From Prosapia bicincta (taxonomy: Eukaryota > Arthropoda > Insecta > Hemiptera > Cercopidae), in the NCBI GenBank assembly GCA_036971475.1, contig JBAIZL010000006.1, forward strand, positions 62,097,898 through 62,161,897: a DNA stretch of 64,000 nucleotides. The letters are read 5' to 3'. Position 1 is the stretch's first letter. Every line of letters starts with the position of its first letter. This document shows, piece by piece, positions 25,701 through 38,292 of this stretch. Position numbers and translations under genes: made by a program. The notes beneath the pieces are model-generated. The model was not told the origin of the DNA and did no database searches. It saw only the letters and a list, made by a program, of their open reading frames with translations.

Positions 25701-28700
25701 ACATAATTATATCGTATATACCAATTTAATTGTTGAAGAGTTCAGTGGAGTTATATTTTTATAACCAAACCTGTCCTAACTGGATGCTTCGTAGTTATAT
25801 TATAACTAGCTGACCCGGCGAATTTCGTACCACCAAACAGTCGATGAATGTCGTCGTGTTAACTATAGCTAAACTTAATTTAGTATTTATAAAAATAATA
25901 GCTGACCCAACTCGTTAAAACAGCTGCTATGCAAACTAATGTAAACACGTATGAAAATTGTTGTATAAAATCTTATTTTCATTTTAATTATTCATTAAAG
26001 TATCAGCTGTACGTCGTAGCGAGATTACCGCCATCTATTGATTGTTAGTTACATCTATATTAATAATTCTTAGTTTCAATATAAGTGACTGAATGCTCTG
26101 TCAGAAAAGTAGGCGGTCGCATTTTTGTTTGTTTTTTTTTAAATATCGACTTGGGCGTCCCCAATCGGGCTACAAAAATGCCAGAACGTTCCCAGGGTGT
26201 GTTCAAATAATAACTTCCCAGACTGTTTTGTCGATCGGAACTGTGTAGGAAGGCATAAGGGACACACAGACAAACATTCATTATTATTTATATAAATATG
26301 AAGTACTGTGGTGAAATGAAGACATTCCATTTACACTGATTTGTTTGTTGCTACTTTATGGTTGTTATATTTTTCAATTTTGAACAACTATATATATGGC
26401 TTAAAGTCACACTTTTTTAAAATATATTTTTGAGTAATAAGTGAAAACTAAACAATTCTGATTGGAGCCTCATTTGTCCATATTAGCTCGGCAGATTTAC
26501 CACAAAAGAAATCAGGAACACATCTCAGGTTTACACAGATTAAGAATTTGGCTTGCAGAATTGAGGTGAGAGCGCAGATGTTTAGGCTGTCGTTGTCATG
26601 ACAACGCCTCGCCCCCTCTCGTTGTAACAATAGAGTTTCACCTTTTGTCCATGTGTGACTGGTTCATGTAATTTCAACACTTTGTACTGCAAGGCTCAAG
26701 GCCGTTCATGATACAGAGTGTGACATGATTACGGTCCGTAGTTATTGGCAAGTAATTACGTCAGATGGATAGGTAAGTGGTTACATGTCTAGAATGTGTC
26801 ATCTGCCAGCTATTTAATGTGGCTCTAACGTCCGAATATACGCTACGTGGTTGATATTCACTTCGTTTCTTAAGACATGCCTAGGGCAAAACTAATTATA
26901 GGCCTAATTAATTAGTTACTACAGTCATTGAAAAGTGAACAATGTTATAAACAATACAAAACTATAGTTCCTGATAATAACTTGAGCAACTGTGATGCCA
27001 TTTTTAATTCTATATACATTTAACCTCTATAACTACAAAAATGTTTTATTTACGTTCTGATGTACATTTCGATTGCAAAGCAATCATCTTCAGAGGAAAT
27101 AACTATAAGACTCTACTTCGAAACGTACATCAAGATATAAATAAAAAGTTAATTGTGGTTTAAGAAATTTTATTTATTTAGAATTATAGATCTCTATGTA
27201 AACAAGCATAAATGATAATGGTTTATTCCTCGAAAAACATGACAATAGGTAAATTTTCGTTAATAGCTACCCTAAAATAGGCCTACCTATGTGACAGCCG
27301 TTCATTCTAAACAATGTTATTGAATAAAATTACCTTATATGAAGTTTATCAGTGAAGCACTGATAGTGGGTTCATCAACTTCTCAATTAACTGCATTCGT
27401 AGAATAGGATTTTCTTGGCACAATATACCTAAAGATGACTCTTTACACTGAAATCACTTTTATCCTAGCTGCTCTTCAGACCACGGTGCTTGACATTCGG
27501 TGCAAAAATATTCATTTTCTGATACGGGAAGGCGTGGCAGTCGACGTTTTTGTGTATCCTTCTTAAATGCTTCTGTAGACCTACATTCTTCTTTTGTTTT
27601 GTTTGTTTTCCTTCTGAACTCTTTCAGTTTCGTTCCTCTGTAAGGTCTTTAACAGATGTTGGTGTCAGAGTTAAAGTCTTCCTTGACTCTCATTTCCTAT
27701 CAGCAATTCTAAGATAATGTCGAAGGTCATTTGAGCTGGGTGGTACCGAACCGGTCCGATGGGTAAAATGTTGCGATAATATTTTTGTTGTTTAAGAAAG
27801 GGTCTCGGTCGAAGTGGTTAGTGAAGTACCCCTCAGCGCCCGCACCCCTACATTCACTGCTACAAGCCGTTCTCCTCTTGATACGGCGTGTGTGTTACTA
27901 GTGAGCAGAAAAATTGTATGATGTTTTCTGTGTGGAATGAGTAATGACCTAACATAACTTAAACCTAATCTAACCAAACCTAACATAAGAATTATTTCTG
28001 TAGTAGAGGTAGGACATCCCGAAAGGGTTACCTAATTAACCCTCAGTACCCCAGCCCCTGCACTCACTGCTACAAGCAAGTTCCCATCTTGATAGTCACG
28101 GTAGGCGTTACTAGTGAGTAGGAAAAGTGTACGATGTTTTCTATGTGAAATGAGTAATGACCAAACCAAACCACACCACACCATACCATGCCACACCACA
28201 CCATACCATACCATACCATACCATACTATACTATACCATACCACAGGACCAGTTCGACCCCCCTACTTGGAGGATTAACACAGAGATTGGGGGATGACTC
28301 ACCCATGTAGGCTAACGTGACTGACTTGAGCTTGGCTTGTTCCAAAAATAATCTAACGAGGATTGCAGTTCAATTTCCAGGACGAGGTAGGACGGCTGTG
28401 GTGGTTACGCTTACGGTGAGATCATCATTACCTACAACTTTTGAGACATTTTAAACAGAACTGTCAGTTGCTGCACCCGGAAGGAAATCATCTTCACCAA
28501 ATATTTGTTTTTTGAAGGGCCAGATCCGGCTTGGATTCTGGCGTTGCAGAAAATGGCGACGCATGTTTAACATTTAACATGTGCTACAGCAGAGACGTGT
28601 GTAAATATTTCATTGCTTACATTAAGGCAAGAAGGTTTGTACTCAGAGTATTAGCTTTCACGATAACATGCGAAGTCTGCCACGCCTCGTGACTCCGTGC

Positions 28701-31700
28701 GTGATAGGTTAACTGCTCGTGTGTAAACGTCACACACTCGTATTCTGTGAACTTGTATCGAAAACATATATTTCCTTCGAACGCTGTATTGAAAGATGAC
28801 GCCGTTTTATATCTGAGTTAGCGACATTGTGAAACAAAATCTTTTGAGTCTGGTAAATTTTTAACTGAAATATTTAGATGTAGTATTGTTTTGTAAACCA
28901 CAATCGGGATAGCCGATAGTCACGTCTCTTCGCCCCGATTGAGAACAAGTCTATCTCCCTGACCATGCATGCCATGATACTCCTCTATTCAAATTACCAA
29001 GGGATGATTACGACTTCGGTCCTACCTAGTTTTATCTACCCTTCCCTACCCAACTCACTACCTGTCTATTTCTTTTACCAGGGAGTTTCACCTGCATGGT
29101 GTCCTGTAAATCCGTCCCACTGCGGAAGAGAGCGCGAGAGGAAGATACTCCGATCCCTACAATATATATTGTACTGAGGAGTTAGGTAATCTGAATAATC
29201 GAGGTTATGATTTTGTTACGGAAATGTCGGAACAGCAATCAGCTAAAAGGATATTGTACAACCATCGCGCCAGTTCACAAGAAAAGCAGACAGAACCAAA
29301 AGCATGTAAAGAAGAAGTTGATCTTCAGGCAGAACAACTAACTATGGGTGACGGTACCTCATTTCTTCTCAGCGATGATAACACAGGGGATAGGATCATA
29401 ATTTTTTGTGCAAAATCAGGAAGAAAAGTTCTGAAGACGAAACAAGAGTTTTTTATGGATGGGACATTTAAAAGCTATAGTAAGCAGTTTACACAGATAT
29501 ATTCAATACACGCAGACTTTGGAAGTTCGACGGGTGAAACAAATATTTATCCTGTTGTGTTCGCTCTCTTAACGAAAAAAAAAAAAAAATATATACCTAC
29601 GCCCGTCTGTTCAAGAAATACTTTAAATTATTCCAGAGTGGAAACCAAGAAATATCACCGTTGATTTCGAAGCTGCGGCAATTTCAGCTCTCCAAGATGT
29701 GTTTCCATCGGTTATAATCCACGGATGCCATTTCCATATGAAAAAATGTCTCTGGAGGAAAATTCAAGATTTGGGACTTGTATGTGATGAGTACAGGGGA
29801 AATGAGGAAGTCTAGACGCGAGTTCGAATGTGCGCTGCACTTGCTTTCCTTCGACCTGAAGATGTCGTGGACGGCTGGCTCGAGATACACTCTGGAGCAC
29901 CTGATGTAACCAAACTTGCTGAATTCTTTGATTACTTTGTTGAAAGATGGTTGGAAAATTCCGATCGATCTTTGGAGCTGCTACAAGAGGCGCCATCGAA
30001 CTACCAACGCCGTTGAAGGCTGGCACAAGATTAATAACGTTCTTGGGAAACCAAATCCAAAAATCAAAGATATGATCGAGTGCATGAAAAAAGAAGCGGA
30101 AAATTCAGCGTGTGCATTGATGAGGTTAGAGTTGCACATGGAAGGCAAACGAAGGAAAACAAAGTACATAAAATTTGACGAAAGACTGAAAAAAACAGTA
30201 GAAAAGTATGAAGAAGATGGTGACATCAGGGCTTGTATAAAAACTATTTCACACCTCCAAAAACTAGAGTAGTTTGTTGAACTCAAAACCAAAACCAAAA
30301 TGAAAAAAAAATATAAAAAAATAAATTAATTAATGAATAAAATGAAAAATTTTAAAAAATTGACGATGCTTTAAGCTGATTTTAAACACGTCTAATTGAC
30401 AAAAGACAATTTTTGACATTTAGCCAGTCCAAAGCCTGGATATAGTGTGATGAGAACAGCTTTATTAATTTTTTTATATTACAAACATTTAATACAAAGT
30501 AAAAAACTGAAAAACTGCGAATCGCTGGTTGTGCTGTCACTCATGGGGCAGGTAGCAAGTAGCCAGTATTCATTGTTACGGCGAACTATAGAGTGGGACG
30601 GATTTTCACAAATTCCTTAGTGGAGCCGATTTTCACTGGTACGGATTTACCCTCACTCTCCTGCATTAACCCTTACGGCACCCGCAACCCTTTCATATCC
30701 TCCAAGAAGACATATATTCTTGTCTGGCCGTCTTTAGAATTATGTAAGGAATAGGATCCCACTACAAGTTTTGTAATGTTTATTAGTGAACATTTAAAAA
30801 ACAATCAAAGAGAATTAAGCGTAGCCCTTTAAAAAATTACGTTTAGGGTTTTAAAAAAAATCTGAGTAGAAAAACTTGTTTTGGAGGTGTTTATATTTAT
30901 TTTATTTTGTTGCAGCTATTGTGACAATTCACAATGCCCAGAAGAAGTTCTTCACGCCTCGATTGGAAACAATTGTCATATACGAGGTAAGTTTCAAATG
31001 GAGTTTCCTTTAAAGTGAAATAATTTCTACATGACAAAACCCATGTAATATAGTCATGGCAGCAGGGGCACACGGGCCTCTAGACCACCAAACTGACTAA
31101 ACATATTCACTGTGCAATCTGAATAGCAACCAAAGGCCCTACCTAATTCCGATCCTACCCACAGTCTACTTCTAGAGGCAAGTCCTGCAAATCTACGGTG
31201 GTCGTATCTCTGACTGAGGATATTTTGTATTTGTAATTACGAAAGGATGTTTTGTGTTTGGTGTACGTAAACTAACTTTTACTTCACGCCGTAACTTTCG
31301 CACACGACATCCAGTTTAGCAAGGGATTTATCCAGTCTATGCAGAGTTGCCAACGTGACATTTAGAGTTGAGAGTGAGCCTGGTGATTCACTCTTTGTCG
31401 AGCCTCTCTGCTATATATATCGGTCCGTTCCATCCAGTGTATCTTGTTTACACTGACTAAATGTGGAAGAGGGCGAGCCATAGCAAGAGGCTTGGCCAGT
31501 TGATGGCAGTTGCCCACGTGACATTTAGCGTGGACAGTGAACCTGTTAACTCAGCGTTTGTCGAACTTCGCTGCTATATATGCCGGTTCGCTCCACCCAC
31601 TATTGGATTTACACTCCCTAGATGTGGATACATAGCAAGAGACTTGGCAAGTCGATGCGCAGTCGCCTCCGTGACATTTGGCGTGGATGGTGAGCCTGCT

Positions 31701-34700
31701 GACTTAGTGTTGGTCGAACCTCGCTGCTATACATTACCGGTCCGCTTCATCCACTGGATCTTGTTTACACTGTGGAAAAGGGATAGTCATCTGCGTGGCC
31801 TTCCACCGTCACTTGTCGGCGACTCCACTTCTTCACATCTCAAGTCTATTGCTATGAGGAGTTGTTTTTATATAACCACAGACTTGAACACAAACATGCA
31901 ATTTGAGATATAAACTAAAGGAGAATAACAGACTACATAGAATAGGGGTGCTCAATCTTTTTGGAACGGTGGGCCAATTAAGTGTTCGTTTTTCTCGAGT
32001 CGGGCAGCAGGATTAAAATTTCTCGAGTTCAACAATTGGAATACTTCTTTATCTAGTTGTGTTTAACTTACAGATAATATAGCCAACATTTTAAATTATA
32101 ATGTAAGCGTACGTCCCATACATAGACAGCTACTTTATAATTTATGATAGCCTACATACCTGCACCAACGTATCTAGATATCAAACTCTCTATCTTGTTA
32201 ATGTTACAATGTTGATACTTGCAGCAAGTATTTAAAGTTTACTACACTTATTAATCATACTACACCAGGATTCAAAACATAAAACAACTATTAACTTGAA
32301 AATTTAAAAAACATGAATTCTGAAAAGTGTTAGTTTGATAGATTTAACTAACGAAAATGCATGCTCACAAATGAAAGTACTTCCGAACAAACATGATTTT
32401 TTTCAGTATTTCTCGGAGATTAACCATTTTTACAGGCAAGTAGTTTTTGTAGAAATGTAATAATGGAACTACACAGAATTTTTACTGACTCATATGCTAC
32501 AGATCAATAATTTCCGTTTGAATATCGTGTGGTGCATCCATACAATCAACACTGAACGAACGGCGATGCAAAGATTTCATATAACTTTTCAAATTTATTA
32601 AGATCATGAAATCTGTTTTCAAAATCTTCCTTCAAACTTTGTATTATATTGCTATATTTCGAGGAGTTGAGGGTGTTATCAGCATCTGTTGAATTTATCT
32701 CAATAAGCGAAACGAATTTAACCAGAACTCCATTTCCCATTTGGGCGCCCCACACTAACATATTCATTTCAACGCTCTTATAAGACTCACTGACGAGTGA
32801 ATTGTCTTTGCCTTGAAGTTTGGTATTCAATTCGTTCATCGACATAAAATGCTAAGTCACATGACCAGTCTCTATTTTTAAATTCGAATACCGTAATATC
32901 ACGATCAGAAAGAAAAATATCAATTTCTTCATGAAGATAATCCACTTCTTAAAACTTTGCCTGCACTCAGCTACCGAATATGAGTTTAATAAACTACATC
33001 TTCGAATTCACTATCGATATTATCGAGAAATTCTTTGAATTGGCGTTGGACCAGTCCTTTCCTACGAATAGTATTTACGACTGTAGTAACAACTTTGATA
33101 ACATGATTCATCTGTAATGATTAATATCACAAATTTTTTCTATGAAGAAGACAGTACAAAGTTACTCATTTCCATATAAACTACAGTCTTTATCAAGGTA
33201 TGACACTAAACCTATGTTTTTCCCAAATATTGATGGAGCGCCATCAGTTGCCACGTCGTACAGTTTATCCATACGCACTTTCAATTCAAAGCGTTCGAAA
33301 ACTTTTATTGTCTCCAGGTAAATAACGAAACATGTCGTTGTGCCCTTCATAGGAACCAAAATTAAGCTCTTCAGTGATGTTCAAATCTGTATCAACGCCT
33401 CGTACAAAAATAACAATCTGGCTGTATCCGAATTGTCAACAGTTTTGTCCTACGCGATCGGAAACCACTTGAATTTGGAGATTTTCTGTTTCAAAGAATT
33501 TTCAATATAGGTTGACATATCTTCCACTCTATGATCTATTGTTATTCGGCTTAGGTTAATCTGTGAAACATATTGGGTTTTATCCGGAAATAAAATATCA
33601 GCTACGGCCATTAACCATTCCTTAACTAATTCTCCACTTGCAAAAGGCTTCAAATGTCTCATTAATATTTTCGAAATTTCGAAACTTGCTTTAACTACTG
33701 ATTCCGAATATTTACTAGCATTTTTGAACAGATTTTCTTGACTTGTTAATTTTTTTTCCAAATAGTTTACTTTGTTTTTTTTCCAGTTGCCTTGTAAAAT
33801 TACTATATGATTTTGAATGCTTAGATTCGCAATGTCTTTTTAAATTGATATCTCTCATGACACCAACAGTTTCTTGGCAAATAAGACAAGTTGTCTTTTT
33901 TGATATTGAATAAAAAAAATATAACTCCGTCCATTAATCTTGATAACAACGTCCTTCTTCTTCAACTTTACGTTTTTTTTCACACTGACATTTTGGAATT
34001 GAGCTATCACAAGGGATCAATCGTTACCGGCACAACTGATGAATTCGCACAATTAATACCGTACTACCACACATCTACACTGGCCTCGTGTTAATAAACA
34101 ACTGACTTAATCACCGAGTATAAGAGTGATGGGAAACTTTATCACGAATGCTTGGCGACAGGATTGATTCTTGGATATAATGGTGTAGCAGTGGAAGGCT
34201 TCAAACATAAACAGATACGGGTCCATTTCCTGTCTTGCAAGTAATTACTCGGTAAACAATGCCGAGTGTGGCACAACATGTGTCAATGAATGTCTGTCAC
34301 AGAATGGCATTCTTACAATCTCGGCAGCTGATCATCTTATTGGTTACTCATATACATAGAGTACATTAAGATTAAATATTTCCATAACCAGGACAGCATT
34401 GCTTATACAATATACAAATGTACAGAATGTGCTCGCTTATGCCTTTCCGTATGGAATAGCATTACATTTTACTACATTCAAAAGCCACATTTTAGAGTGG
34501 CCCGCGTGACACAAAAAACATGTAGGGGGCCGCATGCGAGCCGCGGGTTGTGCACCCCTGACATAGAACCTAACCATATGAAATATAGTATACAGATATT
34601 TTACATTACATCGCATTACAATATTGCATTACAATGTGATATTCCCATTACAGTATGTGAATTGACACATACTCAGGACCCATTACAACTCACCGCTGAA

Positions 34701-37700
34701 ATTACAATACATGTCGCAAGTGTGCTTAACTTATTTGCTACCAACTTCTAAAAATGCAACCAAATCTAATACGGTTTCCCTATTCCTCAACCTAACCTTA
34801 AAAAAGCAAGTGGTCACTTAACGGTTCCGAGGAAAAAATACATCTGTCTACGTTTGCTTTACGTGTATAACTCAAATGTCGGGGCTTTGAAAGAGCTGAA
34901 ATATAATATAAAAATTAATAACATGTTTATGTTGTCAAATTGATTTGTTTTTTAAAAAGATATTTTGTTATAGACCATTTCCAACTACATTTAATTGAAA
35001 TTGTAACCAATAATGAAGAAAATTTTGGAATCGTATCTCTGCAATAATTTCAAACAGAAACAATCACGAGAAGAATCATATTGAAGAAATATTATGACAA
35101 CACTAACTTGAAATAATATCCTAAAGTACAGTAAAGAGTGAGTGTGTAATCGATTTTGTTTGCCTAAAGTCATAACAAACACATGTGCTAAATAGAGCAT
35201 AAACATTGCCTAAAAATAATTTATTTAGGTTGGCAGCACTGTAACTGTAAACCTTTGTTCTTCTTTTGGAGAATTAGTCAATGTCAGTGACTTGACTTCC
35301 AACGTCTGTTTAAAAATAAACTGTGGCATTCTGTGACTATGATGTGGGTAATACGGACAGATTTTGCACAAACTTTTAAAAATATTGGGTAATAGCCTGT
35401 CGCATATAGAAAAGTACTTTTGAAAATGTGATCTGGGGAAAACTTTTAATAACGCTCCGTCACAACATTCCCCAAATTCATGAGGTACAATATTTACCTT
35501 TCTAAAATATATAATTAGATTTTTGCGTGATCGATTTGAAACGAGAAAAGTATGAAAATAAACGAAATTCTTAACATTATAATAAACGTTTTAAAGTCTT
35601 GATACTGAAAAACAGATAATTGCATAAAACTTTGTATATATATGTTAAAGTCCTAAAAAAATGTCAATAGCTCAAATTGCGCTACGCAACCTCTCAAGAT
35701 TAATTAATGTGATCGCAGTTTTAAGGAGAGCTATGTTCTATATTCACCAAAGAGATGGGAGAAGTGAAGAAAAGATTTATTTACGTTTTTACAAGAAAAA
35801 CGAAAGTGGCATACCTGCATAGTGTGCAACACTGGACTTCCAAATACCTTTCTAATTTTAATTTTACATTACATTTCCCCACATAGCCTACACACACGTG
35901 GACATTCTCATTTACCTTTTCGGTGTTGCAAAATAATTCTTTGTAAGAAATCTCATGCGCTTTGTAATAATTCGGGTCTGTTTTTGTCCAAGATAAAATC
36001 AGATTATTTACTCTTTTCTCTAATATAATTGAATTTGCTTATAAAAGATTAAAATTAATATGTAATTTGATACATTCGGGTCAATTTAAATTAATTGTTT
36101 TAGCTCTTAAAAGTTATAAAAAACTTTAAAATCTTTTTTGGGGGTGGATTAAACTACCTTCGCTGCGGCCCCGAATAGTTCAGACATTGATTGATTATGG
36201 GCAGACACCTTTTCACTTTTATCTGTTGTCAATGTAGTTGTCCAATTAGTATTAGAACTAATTAGCTATTTCTTTTAGTTTAAAACACTGTCAGTTATCA
36301 CATCGTTATCGTGCATTGTGCTGAATGTGCATTCAGTCAGAAACCGTGATCATGGTTTAGTCATGATAAATCTGAAGTAATATGGATGTACGCGCGATGA
36401 AAGCTTACATCTTTAACTCGACTTATTTTACATATACTTGCGTGGGTTTTCATGTACGTCTTTTGAATGTATTTGCTGAATGGCACTCAATTAATTTGCG
36501 ATTTTAAACATTCAGAGTTTAAAGTTACAGCTAGAGCTTGTGCAATCCCTTAGCCAATCATATAATTAGCAAAGTTGTAAAAATCTTGAATTCACTATAA
36601 ACTAACCGCAGAAAAATTTGAAATATTCTAATGTCATAACAGAAAAAGAACATATCTTAAATGACCACACTCTTTTGTATAGTAACAACCAACTTAACCA
36701 CCCCCTCACACTCATAAATCAAATGGCCGCAACCTTGAGGAATGCCAGCAGTAGAGGGTCAGTTTCCGTTGATGAAACTATTGTTTGAAAACGTATCAGC
36801 AAGTAATTTAAAAAGTATTCACTTGGGCAATAATTACCTATAAATATATATATTATAACTTAACTTTTGTTATAATTAAATTTATATTTAAATGCTATTT
36901 ATTTACCTTACCTAATAATGTCACACCTTCAGGTTTATAAAGAATTAACAATCTTATCAATTTTTAAACATCACTTGCATTTATTCTCTTCAATCAACTC
37001 TACACATTATTACAAATTTATATTAATATTTTGCAGTGACAGGATTGATATCTTAACTAATATTACAATGGTAAAAGGTGGACTTCTGAGGCTTTAAATT
37101 TCTAATAAAATAACACAACAAAAAAAAAACCGTATTAAAATTTATTCTTGCTCTCGGGTCGCTATTACGGGAACTTAGCTTTTAAATTAGAAATGGGGAA
37201 ACTAGAATAATTTTTATAAATTTTGATGAAATTAAAATTTATTCTGAACTAAAAGATAGATGTCTGTTGGCTACACTTATATTCAAATAATACTTATTGT
37301 TCTGAAGAGTCCCTGGAATCCTGGCCTTGGTTATTACCTTCTGCACTTACACTTGACACACAAAAAAAACTTGCTTTATATTTCTAAAAAAAACTTTTAC
37401 GTCGCACTTTTTAAAATTCATTTATAAAAAAAAACTCTTTACTTAATTTAATCAACTTCTCCCTTTACAACACTTCCGTCCTGGTCCCCACCAATCTGCC
37501 TGCATTTCTCTGAGACTCTCTTCAAACTTCTTTTCACTTCCCCGATCCTTTAGTTTATATTGAAAAATCTAATCTTTCCCACTACCACAAACGTTCTTTG
37601 TAAGTTTCCCTCAGTTCTACAATTAGCTTAACCTAACGGTACACGGTTATTTTCCCAGGCTATATCGGCCACTGGATTTCCCGTATTAACAAGCTTTGGA

Positions 37701-37870
37701 CCCTCTATTGTCAATTTGCAGGCACACAGCTTATAGCTTTCCTGGAAAGGATTATGACATGGTACCTGCTTTGTCCGAACTAGAAAACTATTTGTGTCTT
37801 TCTTTGCTAAATCCTATAGATATTTATTTTAGCAACTAACTGAATTTAATCTAAAGCCTCATACTTTATG

Positions 37871-37932
<62 letters not shown>

Positions 37933-38252
37933 AATAAAATAATTTTCATAAACAAGAATATACGAGCATTACTTCATTTTATTGTTGATTGAAGCTTTTC
38001 GCTAATTTACATTATTAGCATTTTCAAAATTTATAAATCACTGTCCAGTTATGTGACTAGAGTAAGACTCCAGTCTTACTCTAGTCACATAACTGGACAG
38101 TGATTTATAAATTTTGAAAATGCTAATAATGTAAATTAGCGAAAAGCTTCAATCAAAAATAAAATGAAGTAATGCTCGTATATTCTTGTTTATGAAAATT
38201 ATTTTATTTCACCATACATATTCAACAAGAAAAAATAATTCATCTAAGTTGT

Positions 38253-38292
<40 letters not shown>

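Noticed and set aside
28160..28245. Telomeric (TTAGG)n array
   Set aside because: The pentamers are mainly ACCAT/ACCAC/ACCAA, not CCTAA; only the tract at 27950-27990 is loosely CCTAA-like.
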